NCBI GenBank assembly: GCA_033064195.1
Contig: JARBJD010000002.1
Location: forward strand, 620,001 to 684,000
Length of the DNA stretch: 64,000 nt
DNA from: Blattamonas nauphoetae
Lineage: Eukaryota; Preaxostyla; Oxymonadida
Direction of reading: 5' to 3'
This document shows, piece by piece, positions 38,286-49,581 of the stretch. Position 1 is the first letter of the stretch. Each line of letters begins with the position of its first letter. The notes beneath the pieces are model-generated. The model did no database searches. It was not told the DNA's origin and saw only the letters and a program-made list of their open reading frames with translations. The position numbers and the translations under genes were made by a program.

Positions 38286-39039
38286 TTAAGAACGAGTCTT
38301 CTCTTTCTTATGGAGGTACAGGGCGCGGAGTGAAATGCCAGCAACCTTCACAACCTTGAAACGGGTTCCTGGAAGATCACCACAAGCATGACCACTGCGA
38401 CCGAAACCAGAGATGAGAACTTCATCCTAAATCACGGAAGAGATCAATTCAGAGTAAAGGCAGTAAAAGGAGATACATTATCGTCAATGAAGTTCAAGCA
38501 ACCATCTCGTGGAACGAAGGCAGCGACTTTCTTGCCATTCTTGACAAGTTGCACACGAACACCCTTACGAAGAGCAGAGTTGGGCTGTTTAGCTTCGATA
38601 CCACTGTTAGTCAGAAAGAAAATGGCGAGAAAATGAGACAGGAATTAACGGTGAATCAGTGGTTAATCTGACAAAAAGATGAGCGAAAACTCGAGGAAAT
38701 TTGACGGAAAGTCGAATTATGTTAGTATGAAGAAGAATCAATGGAATAGTGGCACACATCTTCTCAACAACAATTCCCTTTCCGTGAGAAGCTTTCTGGA
38801 GGGGGTCAGCCTTCCAACGAGTAGCGAGCACACGACGTTTGTAGCCCTTGTCGGCCCAACGGTTGATAATGCGCTTCAAATGGAGCTTACGAGCAGCGTG
38901 GAGTCCACGAGGTTTGCTGAGGAGAAAGTGAAAAAGATCACAAAATATCGAATAAAAAGCGGAAAAATTGACAAAAGAGGTCAATATATGAACCAACAGA
39001 TGATCGAGGAAAGAAAGCGAGCAAAATACCCAGATCCCA
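38286..39039 (-). CDS. RPS23: 40S ribosomal protein S23 (uS12)
   Basis: A decoding-centre protein of the small ribosomal subunit. Four exons: an 11-base first exon (M-G-S-G) from ATG 39039, then [15 protein letters not shown]...[11 protein letters not shown], then [20 protein letters not shown] and [22 protein letters not shown], then [20 protein letters not shown]...KKEKTRS ending at TAA 38286. Introns begin GTATTT, GTGTGC and GTATCT. The KQPNSA loop, whose proline contacts the decoding site, is conserved. The joined protein follows animal RPS23 almost residue by residue, which fixes the splice sites well. Confidence 0.93.
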
Positions 39040-39230
39040 TGATTGAGGTGTTAAAGGGGGGATTTCAGATCGCCAAATGAGAATCCAAAGTTGTGGGCAG
39101 ATCATAAAAGACTGTTCGATTTATTGGTAATTCTGATGATTTATAGTCACAAAAACAATAAACTTTTCAGAAAGATTCCTTCTAAACAAATAAATATATC
39201 TGAGTGAAATGCACTGAAATGAGAACAAAA

Positions 39231-41144
39231 TTATGAAGAGAATCCTTTCTTAGTCTTGAGTTTCTCTACAACAAGAAGTGTCTGGTCGATTGTCTTCTCA
39301 AATGTATCTTCCCGATCCTTCATAACCATTGCAATCTCATTAGTTACGTCATACAGATCATTCGCTTCCTTCTGGATAAGAGACTCAGACTGTTTGAGTG
39401 AAAAGATCATTCCAGACAAGAGCATCTGAAAAGAAGAGAGCTGAGTAGTGATGTATCCTGTGAGTTGGAGATCTTCACACTGCGACAGCACACATTCAAT
39501 GGTATTTGAGACCATTTCAGTGAGGAGTGTAGTCGTCTGTTTCTGAGAAGGACGCGGTGTGAGGACAAGAGAGTGTGTGGCGGACGAAGGAATGGCGATT
39601 GTCATATTCTGTCGAGGTGGCGTCCTGAGAGCCGATCGATCGTCTTGTGGCGTCTCTACAAAACTGACTGTTTGACGTGTGTGGGGAGTCGTTGCTGGTT
39701 GTTGTTGTTCTCTCTTTGACAGAAGCTTTCGTTTCTGCCTCTGCATCGAAGAATCAAAGTTTGTTGTCATTCGTTTGAGAACTGTTTCAGAATCGAACTT
39801 GAAGCAACACTGAGCAAGAACATTCAATAATTTCATGAATGAGACATCCTCCGCATCACCCAAAGAAAACAGAAGAGAAAGCTGGCCAGGTTGGAGGTAC
39901 GATGAGAGAGTTGAACTCGAAGGGAGTGCATCAAAGCCGTTTTTGGGTGGATTGGTGATTGATCGAATCTCATCAATGAGGTCAGCAATGTGGACGTTTG
40001 CTTCACAGAGTTTTTCAATCATCAGCGAAATCACACCAAGATTCAACGATTCAAGTGAACTTGTTGGTGAGGATGCCGCTGCATGAGGAGAAGCTGATGG
40101 AGTTTGGAAGATCATTGGTGAGCATCCGACACTGTTGTGTTGAATGGAGGCAGGGCTGGACGTAGGGTGTTCTGTATGCAGTTCTGACTCCGACGTGTCC
40201 CGTGGTGGTGATGGGAAGAACATCGGGGAGCAGCCAATACTGGATTTTTCTGGCGACGAGGAAGCGATATTTTCTTCACTAAGCCTTGTCTCAGTCGTCA
40301 TATCGAATAGGGAGTCCATTGGGGATGAAAGAACGTTCATTCGCGAGCGAGTTTCTGATGTTGACTGAGGTGTCGCGTCAAGAGATTGTGGCGAATGTGA
40401 CGGGGTTGACGAAACAGTGTTCATTGGAGAGCAACCAACACTCCAAAACTGAGGAGAACTCTGGTTCGAGTTGATTTCGGATTCAGGTGTCAGTGAAGCG
40501 ATGAGTGAATGGACAAAGTCAGACAGAACCTCGTCAGAGATGGCGCTAAGATCGGTGATGGCAGAGATCAAGTGTGGGGAATGGAGTGATGGTTTGGTCA
40601 TCATATCAAGTTCAACAGATCCTATTGATGTGTCAAAATGGTCGCTGAGGTCATCTGGGGCACGTTTTACTGACTCGAGCCCCGAGACATGGCGAATTCT
40701 GTCTTCCATCATGGAATTGTCTTCAGAAAGCTGATCAATGACAATTTTTTGTTTCAAGCTGAGTTTTATCAAGTCAAAAAGAACACTCTCTGCGAGAAGT
40801 ATGGATGAAGCGAGAGATCCTTCTTTGTCTGTGAAGGCTGGTGCCAAAATCATTCGGACAGAATCATTTTCTTGAACTGAAGGAGATGTTTGCAATGAAT
40901 TCTGGTCGTGCTCGGAAATCGATTCTGTTTCATTTGATTCTGTTGTTTTCTGAGAGTTCTGATTAAAACGAACAAGTTTGATGAGAACGTCCTCAAGGAA
41001 TGATTGTCTCTCCGAATTGTTTGAAATAACGTTAAGTATCTTTTCTGGGGTTTGTGGGGGAATTTCTTTCACCTTTTGTTCAAGGATAGACTCATAACTT
41101 TCTGGATTTGGATGACATTGATTTTCTCTGATTGGAGTTTGCAT
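39231..41144 (-). CDS. S/T-P-rich protein with three GCSPM repeats, unknown
   Basis: About 637 residues if it starts at MQTPIREN (ATG 41144). An in-frame ATG at 41186 exists, but the bases between look like the pyrimidine-rich end of an intron (TTTTATTTAG), so I prefer the inner start or a missing first exon. Three copies of a short motif occur at about 40.40-40.45, 40.21-40.24 and 40.10-40.14 kb: SVGCSPMN, SIGCSPMF and SVGCSPMI, each followed by SP/TP-rich sequence. Many more SP or TP pairs follow (LRTPPRQ, LTPRPSQ), suggesting cyclin-dependent kinase control. The C-terminal 150 residues are helical and may form a coiled coil (LSGMIFSLKQSESLIQKEAN). I do not recognise the family. Confidence 0.55.
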   Translation of the reverse strand: MQTPIRENQCHPNPESYESILEQKVKEIPPQTPEKILNVISNNSERQSFLEDVLIKLVRFNQNSQKTTESNETESISEHDQNSLQTSPSVQENDSVRMILAPAFTDKEGSLASSILLAESVLFDLIKLSLKQKIVIDQLSEDNSMMEDRIRHVSGLESVKRAPDDLSDHFDTSIGSVELDMMTKPSLHSPHLISAITDLSAISDEVLSDFVHSLIASLTPESEINSNQSSPQFWSVGCSPMNTVSSTPSHSPQSLDATPQSTSETRSRMNVLSSPMDSLFDMTTETRLSEENIASSSPEKSSIGCSPMFFPSPPRDTSESELHTEHPTSSPASIQHNSVGCSPMIFQTPSASPHAAASSPTSSLESLNLGVISLMIEKLCEANVHIADLIDEIRSITNPPKNGFDALPSSSTLSSYLQPGQLSLLFSLGDAEDVSFMKLLNVLAQCCFKFDSETVLKRMTTNFDSSMQRQKRKLLSKREQQQPATTPHTRQTVSFVETPQDDRSALRTPPRQNMTIAIPSSATHSLVLTPRPSQKQTTTLLTEMVSNTIECVLSQCEDLQLTGYITTQLSSFQMLLSGMIFSLKQSESLIQKEANDLYDVTNEIAMVMKDREDTFEKTIDQTLLVVEKLKTKKGFSS

Positions 41145-41286
41145 TTCTAAATAAAACGATGGAAAAGGAATGCGCATGAGAATCATAATTGAATACCCAG
41201 CCGTGGTTAGAGGAAGATTCCCTGGTTAGGTTTAGGTTTGAAAGAAAACGAAAAAGTAAGGGAGTGACACAACTTCTGGATTTGAG

Positions 41287-42292
41287 ATGAATCAGAGTTT
41301 TATCATTGGAACATGTGATGGAATGTGCCCTACTGAGCAAATCACAGAACGAATTGCCAATAAAGACTTTCATTTCTTGGAATGTGTGACTGGAACAACT
41401 TCTCCACATCGAATCCCAATTCCGGAAAAATTTATCAAAAAATATGAACGCTCGGCAGCGTCAAAACGATTTCTTCCTGAAACAGTCCGAACTGAAACTG
41501 GATTAGCATTGTCTATCACCATCTTGTTCAGACACTTTTCTGAGTGGTATCCCAATGAAGCTGAAATATACCCCTTTCTACATGATAGAATTCGTGCAAT
41601 CCATTCGGATGTTCTTCTTCAGCGACTCTATTCTCCTCAGACATCCAACATCTTGGAACAGTCAATTATCATTCTCCTTCTCTCTCAACAATCTGCTTCC
41701 ATCCGCAAAGATTTTGATTGGAAATCTCATAATGCTCTCTTACAACAGTTATTTCTCACAGATTACGATATCGTGAGTCATCTGATATGTACAGAACCGT
41801 CGTCTGTCACTCGAACAAATAGACTCTTCATCTCTTATACACTCCTCTTTTTCAGTCAAAACACAGAAAGTTCCGTCTTTTTCCTTCGATCTGTCTCTCC
41901 TTGTGTTTTAAGGACGCAAGAACTTCAACTCGGAATTCTATTCCTTGATTCCCTTCTCACACAGAATTACTACCGAATTGTCTCTCTGATTCAACTCAGC
42001 AGAGATCCTCTTCTTCATATTCTTCTGTCTGATCGTCTCAATAATCTATATCGATCAACATGTTCTCTTCTGAAACCGCCTCACTCTCAATCTTCACTTC
42101 TCCAACAAAAACATTCACCGGAAATTGAAAGTCTTCCATCTCCTCATTGTATGACATCTCCTTCCGTTGAAGAAGTGTATGATTATTATTCTCTAAGAAC
42201 GAACGAATGAATCATTCAGGGCCAAACAACCCGAAACATCGCCATCTGGCCGCTCAACCAAATCTATTACTCTGATTGATGGTCATGTTTGA
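41287..42292 (+). CDS. SAC3/GANP-domain protein (SAC3D1/THP3 type)
   Basis: The N-terminus reads GTCDGMCPTEQITERI, the signature GTCxxMCPxxExxxR of the SAC3/GANP domain, followed by KKYERSAASKRFLPETVRT, the usual KxYSRSxA block. Helical repeats typical of the domain follow. SAC3-family proteins act in mRNA export (TREX-2), splicing-coupled factors or centrosome function. At about 330 residues this is the short, single-domain type. I place a 43-nt intron near the end (donor GTATGA at about 42178, acceptor ATTCAG) that joins SPSVEEV to AKQPETSPSGRSTKS and ends at TGA 42290-42292. Without it the protein ends at 42210. Confidence 0.75.
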
Positions 42293-42528
42293 CCATCTAC
42301 GAATAATCTATCTCGATTTATTTCCTTTACTTGTCGTAAATCGATCAGCCACGACTTCACGTCTTCTGCGAGTCAGCGTCCATCCCCTGATTATTTTCTT
42401 GAAGAAAACATGTGTCTGAATTCGGGCAACAAAATGAAGGAAATTGAACAGGAGCATCAGAAAAAATGAGATGAAAATTAAGTCCTCCGAAGAAAGATCG
42501 ATTGATAGCTCGAGATGCCTAAAATGAG
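42293..42528. other. Tail-to-tail intergenic spacer
   Basis: This gap lies between the ends of the SAC3 and amino-acid transporter genes. I see no convincing exon, RNA gene or repeat in it. It presumably holds both 3' UTRs. Confidence 0.4.
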
Positions 42529-44380
42529 TTACCAGTTCACATAGTTCTGAAGGTTTGTATCAAAGATGATTGCCATAGCGAGGGAGAAGAGACCAAACAC
42601 ACAACCAGCGATGATACAGACCCAAGCCCAGAAGACGCCGCAAGTGCAGCCATCAGCACGCACCAGCATCTTCTCGTTTCGCTCACGGAACTCCTCGAGA
42701 CCCTCAGGGCGGGTGGTGTTGGGGTCTCTGTTGACGTTGACGAAGCGTGTGGGGTTCTTGATGACGCGGAGATACATCCCGCCAGGAATGAGGAAGGCCA
42801 CACCCACACCTGCTGTGGAGCCAAGCAGGTCAAAGACAAAGTTGACTTTGTCGAGGAAGATGGCAAGGATGATGGCAAGATACACCATGATCGATCCCAC
42901 AATGCAGTAGGCAATGGTGCGGTATGTGCAGCACAGACACTTCTTCTGCCTCCAGTTGTCGGTACCGCGGGCTTCCTCGTGCGCCTCTGGGTGAGGTGTT
43001 GAGGGTGGCGAGTCGTACGTTGACTCGACAGTCCGTCGAGTGGCTCGGGCAACGTCGGCGTCTTCTGATGCCTCGTCTCTCTCTCCCTCTTCGTTTGCCT
43101 CGGGAGCTTCCGTCGAACCAGGGTGTGGGGCAAACGACACGGTGGTGTTTTGCCCATCTGCAGTCGCTCCTTCACCTGCTTCGTCAGCATTTGGCTGTGG
43201 GGTGAATTGTGGCATTGCAGGAGATTGAGAGGCCAGAAGCGGTTGGTTTGATGGAGATCGGTCAAGATCTTTCTGCCTCTGCATTTCCTCGACTGCCATG
43301 CCTGCTTTTTTGGCCTTGTGATTGCGGTAAATCGTGCGAATGGCTTTCATCACGTTGAAGAGAGCGATACGTGCTGGGAGGGAGTTCATTGGACAGCAGA
43401 ACATGACAGTGATGAGGGAGCAGATACGGGCTGCGATCATCAACCCATCCTTGTCAGAAAACATAGTGGTGATGTTTCCAGCATATTCATCGCTGAGAAG
43501 GTTGGAGGTGAAGGTCATGTATCCGAAAATACCAGCAAGCATGTAGAAGACTCCAACAATGGTGACAGAAAACACAGTAATGATGTTCATGCGCTTGGTT
43601 GATTTTTCTTTGATTTCACCGTGAATAATAGGCACATTTTGTTGGCATCCGAATGCAAAACAAAGTGTAGAGAATGTTTGGATGATCGAAGGTGATGGAT
43701 GAACGGCTTCCAGGCCACCCTTTTCGACTTTGACGTTCAAAGATTCATAAGGAGAGCAGTATCGAATGATCAGACAGATAACCACAAAAATCATTGAGAA
43801 CATGCCAATGACTGATGTGTATTTGAGTGAGTCGAGAGTCCGGAACCAGGAGAGGGGTTGGACAATAACAAAACCAAATAGGAACACAATGAACCAATAT
43901 TGGAGAAAGAAATTGCCCTCAGGAACACCGAGCGAGCGAAGAAGAGATGGAATGAATTGCCCGATCATGATCAGGTACGACCAGAGAGGCCCGAAGGTAT
44001 ATGAGAAGTTACAGACTTCAACGGCAATAGTACCACCAACACCGAAGATTTTTTCAGCAAGCTAATAGAGAAACAAAATATTGACGGCAGAGAAGACAAC
44101 ACACATCACCATACGTGTAGCACCCAGTGGCTTCTGCAGAATATGTGAGAAAGTAAAAAGATGCCCATGACAGGAGACCCATCATAACGTGCATGAGGAG
44201 AGCAGGGACCAATCCAGCTTTTGCATAAGCAAGTGGAATTCCGAGCATTCCCGCTCCGAGCGTGGAATTCACCAGACTAATCACAGCCACAGGAAACTTG
44301 GCATATTTTTCTTTCTTTGGAGCCTCAATTTTCGCTTCAACAGCAGATGAGGCGACGTATTCCGTGTCTGTAGCTTCCAT
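42529..44380 (-). CDS. Amino-acid transporter, AAAP/SLC38 family
   Basis: Two exons, about 600 residues, joined across a 43-nt intron (44062-44104, donor GTGTGT). After a short cytosolic head the first span reads VISLVNSTLGAGMLGIPLAYAKAG, the AAAP signature (N-x-x-x-G-x-G-x-L-x-x-P). The splice restores GCYTYGDLAEKIFG, matching the TGC-SY-ELA motif after span 3. About ten or eleven hydrophobic spans follow. An acidic, low-complexity loop of about 130 residues (DEASEDADVARATR) is inserted between late spans, where animal SLC38 proteins have a short loop. Likely carries neutral amino acids across the plasma or lysosome-like membrane; substrate is not predictable. Confidence 0.85.
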
Positions 44381-44541
44381 CGAAACCTCTCCCTTATTTT
44401 TTTAGTCTTGTCGATTCCAAGGTTAACTAACAGGAGTTCTGACATATTTCGACCACTTTCGGGTTTAATCCTCGGGCGACTTCACTATTTTCACGTTTAA
44501 CAGCTCTACCAGTTCTGGAAGACAGAACACTGAACACTACC

Positions 44542-45269
44542 ATGAAAATAGTTGAAAGAAGGAAAACTCTCCTCTCAAGCATCTCTTTCGTTGTATCGAT
44601 CGTATTTTTCTCGTTTATCGGTTTTAACCGATATCCTGAGATTGCTGAATATGACCGTGTCTGTGGAGCTGATCCAGAACTCTGCCGACGACAAGCAACA
44701 GAATCAGGTGTGAACTGAATCATAGCTTCATCATTGTGTCCTTTTATCTCTACGGAATATTCCCTGATTCACTTATGAAGCTGAACAATCAGGTTTTCGT
44801 GGAATCGAGGAAGACGGACAAATACTCGTCCCAGAAATATCTCTTTCTCGTTTCGACACTCTCATCAACCAAAACGAACCATGGATCATATATTAGTTTG
44901 ATTTTTATTGAGGAATCATTTTTCATTCGGACAGTTATCTACCAACATGTAGAGCTTGTACCTTGACGACTCCAATCATATATAAATTTAAAAAACAGCT
45001 TCCAGATGATTTTCCTGTCCATGTTGGGATGGCGAACTGTTCAGGAAAGCGATGTTTGTCCATTCGTCAACTCTCATTTCTCTCAAGCCGTATGCTCAAG
45101 GTTACCGCCAATTGTTTATCCATCAATTCATTTGTATGCAATTTTATTTCGTTTAAAGAGGTTTAGTCATCTTGGGCAACATGGATTTCCGTTTGAAGAC
45201 ACGATCACTGTAGAATCACTCATGGCCTTTGCGCAACAATCAAAAGCCGAACTGATGGAGAGAGATTGA
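44542..45269 (+). CDS. Membrane-anchored thioredoxin-like/PDI-like protein with CRAC
   Basis: It starts at ATG 44542 with a signal anchor (basic ERRKTLLS, then ISFVVSIVFFSFIGF). After introns beginning GTGTGA and GTTTGA the spliced sequence reads NEPWIIYYYLPTCRACTLTTP, which fits a thioredoxin fold: a strand, then CxxC as CRAC, then a helix. Later YPSIHFHLGQHGFPFEDTIT and VESLMAFAQQ resemble the cis-proline strand and last helix of a thioredoxin domain (33-nt in-frame intron, donor GTATGC). One junction, near 45018-45045, is uncertain: a 22- or 28-nt intron is needed to change frame. About 190 residues with one domain. Likely an oxidoreductase of the secretory pathway; CRAC is a non-standard active site. 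Confidence 0.6.
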
Positions 45270-45371
45270 GATCTTTTTGATGTAATAATCTATTTGGCTT
45301 CGTTTTCTTCGCAGTTTGTTCATTTCAAGAATTGGGAACATCATGGAGATATCGAGAGTTAGAGGCAAACA

Positions 45372-47440
45372 ATGCCGAACAATGATAAGGTAATGTCAGA
45401 AAAACTGAATTTGAAGTTCAATCGATGGAAATTCTTTGTTTCAATCCAAAGCAGCAACTGGATGTTGGATCGTCCCAGAGACATCGTCGAATGGCAGAAA
45501 CATCTTTTGGATCGGGTGCAGATCGTAGTACCAAGGCGGAAAGTATCCTTGTGAGCAATATGCTTGCCGCAATTAGTCTGTACCTTGATTTTATTCAACA
45601 ATTCGATCATTTTAAATCACTCCTCTTCTCCCTCGATATAACCTTCCATTGGTGAATAACCTTCATCATTAGGTGTATCTGATACAATTCGAACCAGTCT
45701 TGGACCACGAGGAATGGATAAGATGGTCTATCTCCTCAATTTGTGCTTCATCTTTTTGTTCTTTCCAACCTGTTTCCTCTCTCAGATCACCGGAACCAGT
45801 AGAGAAACTACTATCACAAATGATGGTGCAACTATCCTTTCTGAGCTCACTGTTATGCATCCCTGCGCCAAGATGGTATAACACAATCCATCAATTTGTT
45901 CATTTCTCCACTGGCGTTCTCCTTCAAATTTCTTCTATTATAGCTTGTTGAAATGTCTCATGCCCAAGATGTTGAGGCTGGTGATGGTACAACATCTGTT
46001 GTTGTTATTGCTGGTGCTCTCCTCAGCGCTGCTCATCGTCTCGTCCAAAAAGGTCTCCATCCGAACGTTGTTTCTCGCTCGTTCGGTGTAGCAATCTCAA
46101 AAGCTGAAGATGTTTGTCTCTTTTCTAAGCATTTTTTGGGTTCATAGATTCTTAAGAACATGTCTTTGCCTGTTGACCTCTCAAGTCGGGACATGCTCGT
46201 TCAAAGTTGTGTCACGTCTCTTAGCTCCAAAATGGTGAGTGCAAATGCTAAGCATTTGGCTGAACTGTCAGTTGATGCTGTTTTGGCTATAAAGGAGGAC
46301 TCACCCCTTCCAAACGCTGATCTGAAACGAATCAAGGTCATCAAACAACTTGGTGCCCCAGTCGACTCGTGTGAATTGATTCAAGGCCTCGCTCTCTCTC
46401 GTCGTGTTTCTACAGTTAACAAGGGGCCAACTCACATGGACAACGCCAAGGTTGCCCTCATCCAATTCTGCATTTCACCGCCAAAAACTGACATGGATGT
46501 GACTGTTGTGGTCGGTGATGCAGAAGAAATGAGACGTACAATTGAACAGGAACGACGTTATATCATTGATATCTGCAAGAAAGTGAAGGAATCTGGTGCA
46601 AACGTTCTCCTTGTTCAGAAGAGCATTCTCCGCGATGCAATCGACCAAATGGGCCGTTTCTACCTTGCCAAGCTCGGTGTGATGGTTGTGGAAGATATTG
46701 AGAGAGATGAAGTCGATTTTATCTGCAGAGCTCTCCACTGCCTGCCATTCGCATCGGTCGACCACCTTGTCCAAGCAAAAGTGTCTGAACCACACAGATT
46801 CGGCTATTGTGAACGTGTTGAACAGGTTCAGTCTTCCAGCTCCTCTTCCTACGTGAAGTTCACCGGTGTTAAGAACGCTGATCAAACTGATGGAAAAGTT
46901 GTTTCACTCCTCTGCTGTGGACCAAACAGTCTGATGCTTGAAGAAACAGATAGATCCATTCACGACTCTCTCTGTGTTGCTCGAGCATTGGTCAAAAAGC
47001 GTGCCCTCCTCCCTGGTGGCGGAGCAGCTGAAACTGAACTCTCTGTCCAACTCAACGCTCTTGCCCGCTCCCTCTCCGCCGAAAACTCCAAAGATGCTCA
47101 TCCCGACGGCCTCGATCCAATTGGTGTCCGCGCATTCGCTGAAGCTCTCGAGCAGGTTCCACTCACCCTCGCTGAGAACGCTGGCCTGAACCCAATCCAA
47201 ATGATGACTCAACTCCGCGCAAAGCATGCTCAGACAAAGTCGGAGGATGGAAAGGACCTCACACCCGAAGAGCTCTTTGCCAACAAACACTATGGCGTGA
47301 ATATCCGCACCAACTCGATCGGGAACATGGTGGAGTCGAAGGTGGTGCAGCCGCTCCTCGTGACATTGAGCGCAGTCACACTTGCCACAGAGACAGTCCG
47401 ACAGATCCTTCGAATCGACGATATTGTTGCAGCCAAGTAA
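45372..47440 (+). CDS. CCT4: Chaperonin CCT subunit delta (CCT4)
   Basis: One of eight subunits of the cytosolic TRiC/CCT ring that folds actin and tubulin. Six exons from ATG 45372 (MPNNDK). Joined pieces read [48 protein letters not shown] (GDGTTS is the ATP-site motif), then the long last exon. Delta-specific matches as I recall them are [55 protein letters not shown]. Introns start GTAATG, GTCTGT, GTCTAT, GTATAA and GTTTGT. Compared with animals there is a slightly longer insert near [13 protein letters not shown]. Assignment to delta rather than another subunit is strong. Confidence 0.93.
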
Positions 47441-47592
47441 CGGTCACTTCACTCCTGCATCACCATTCTTTGCATAATTTCTTCGAATTGTCTTCGAACT
47501 CATTCGTTTCATCTCGAAATAAAACAAACAATTGGCACGAAATGTGTGAAATCAAAAACAAGACAAATTAAGTCAAACAGAATTGATGTGAC

Positions 47593-49480
47593 TCAAATCA
47601 TCCCACCCAATTGCTGCACCTCTCGCATGAACTTGTCGAGATCTTCTTTCTTTGTAAAAAACTTGGAAAGACTCGATCCTCCCTTCGCATCACTATCTTC
47701 TGGCTTGGCGATGCGTCCAAGAACGATTGTATAATGGAGTAGGGAATCTTGTGGGAGATGGGGGAGGATGGAGAGAGAGAAAGGGAGGAGGGTGACAAAG
47801 AAATGCACTGCTTTTCTGTGACAGAGTGAAGAACAAGAAGAGAAAACCGTTCCAGCTCTTGGATGTCGAACTTCTGTGCAGCAACCATCACCTCACCCAA
47901 ATTGCGGAGGGATGACAGATCAACTTCCATCAGATACGCAATGCACACCTTCTTCAGCCTGACTGAGCCACAGTTGTGGGCCAGTCCGAGAAGCGCCACA
48001 GCATCGCATGCTGTGATGCGAGTGGTGTCGATGGATCCAGTGTTGATGAATCCGATGAGAAGCTCCATTCCGTTCTCAGTGAGAGGGAGAGGGTTCTTTG
48101 GTTCAAAGAGGTCAGGGTTGGGGGGAGGGATGTTGGGCGAGAGGAAGGGGAGGAGGGATGGAAAACGGGCCTTCACAATCGCTTGGTTGACAGGAAACGC
48201 CTTTGTTTCATTGAAGAGCTGGCTGTCCAAAATGCGAGGGAGGACCTTCTGGATATCGGCAGCAAGTGTGGATGGTGGGACTTTTGAAGAAAAGGGAAAT
48301 CAACGACGACGAACGGGCATACCGATGATGTATCGACAGATCTCCGACAAGCTTTGGACACCGTCGCTTCCGCCAAAGACGTACATGTCCCCACGATACA
48401 TCAGAGCAGCATGCTGGGAACGAGGGGTGATCGTCTTCTTCTGCTTCTCTTCCATCCACGTGTGAAGAGCAAAGCTGTACAGCTGGACGTCATTCTGTCG
48501 CTGCATTTCCACTCCGCCAAACACATACATCCCTCCCCAACACACAACAGCGGTGTGACGATATCTTCCATTGGGTTGCTTCAGGAATGACACAAGCTTC
48601 CACTGATTCGTCACTACAGAAGAGGGGGAGGTCACTCGAAAAAGAGTGGTCAAAACACACCGAAATCCAACTCCCACATGTCGTTCATAACTTCGTCACC
48701 AAGTCCACCGTAGATGTACATTGCTCCATTGTACACAACGGCGCTGTGTGACTCCCTTGCAGGAGGAGCAGGCTGGGCTTGAATTTGTGTCCAAAGGTTG
48801 GTTGCTTGTGGAGATAATAGAAAAGAAAGGCCATACAGAAATCAAAGTACCAGGTGTCATTCAATCTCTTTGTTGGCTGTGCTCCTCCGAAAATGTACAT
48901 ACAAGCACTAGAACGGAGTCAAAAAAAAGTCATGAAACCCGTGAAGAACAGCTGTATGGCTTCGTCTATGTTCTGGTGGCTTTTGCACTCCAGCAACAAT
49001 CATTCTCCATTTATGAGTTTCTGCAGATATGTTGAAACTGCGACGACAAACCGAACGAATAGGCACAGATGTCATTAAACATCATTCCCTCAGGACCTGT
49101 TCCTCCAAAAATGTACATCTCATTACCATACACAATAGCTGTATGTGACGATCGAGCAGCCGGCGATGTTCCAATGACAGGGACTTGGTGCCAGACGTTA
49201 GTTTCTGACGATTTTATTGAGTCAAAAGCAAGATGATGATTAATCAAATGGAATAGAATGGCAAATAAATGATCATTTTATTCCAATAAATGATTTCTAA
49301 CTACATACCAATGTTGTATCTGAAGATTTCTGATGAGAAATCTTGTCCTGCCTCACCTCCGAATATGTAGATCTCGTTGTCATAAAGACACATAGAAGCA
49401 TCAAGAAGACCCTGAACAGGGTGTCCAGTTGGAGTGAGAGTCAGAAAAGTTTTTGCATCTAGTTTTTCAGGGACAGTCAT
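47593..49480 (-). CDS. Kelch-repeat and BTB protein (LZTR1-like order)
   Basis: It starts at ATG 49480 (MTVPEKL). Several small exons each carry a Kelch blade: DNEIYIFGG, GNEMYIFGG, MYIFGGAQPTKRLNDTWYFD, GGMYVFGG and GDMYVFGGSDGVQSLSEICRY. The long last exon (from about 48290) holds a BTB/POZ-like segment: VKARFPSLLPFL, LLIGFINTGSID, ITACDAVALLGLAHNCGSVRLK, LGEVMVAAQKFDIQELERFS. Kelch first and BTB second is the reverse of KLHL proteins and resembles LZTR1, a Cullin-3 adaptor. The C-terminus is unresolved: the frame ending KKEDLDKFMREVQQLGGMI looks coding, but I could not find a canonical splice that reaches it, and the unspliced frame ends at 47598. Confidence 0.65.
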
Positions 49481-49581
49481 TCACTTCTTGGGAAGGATCA
49501 ATTTGCACTTGAGACACAGCGAGGAAAAGATAAAAAGTTTATTCAATGAGATGATAATAACTAAGAATTGCGTTATGTCCG

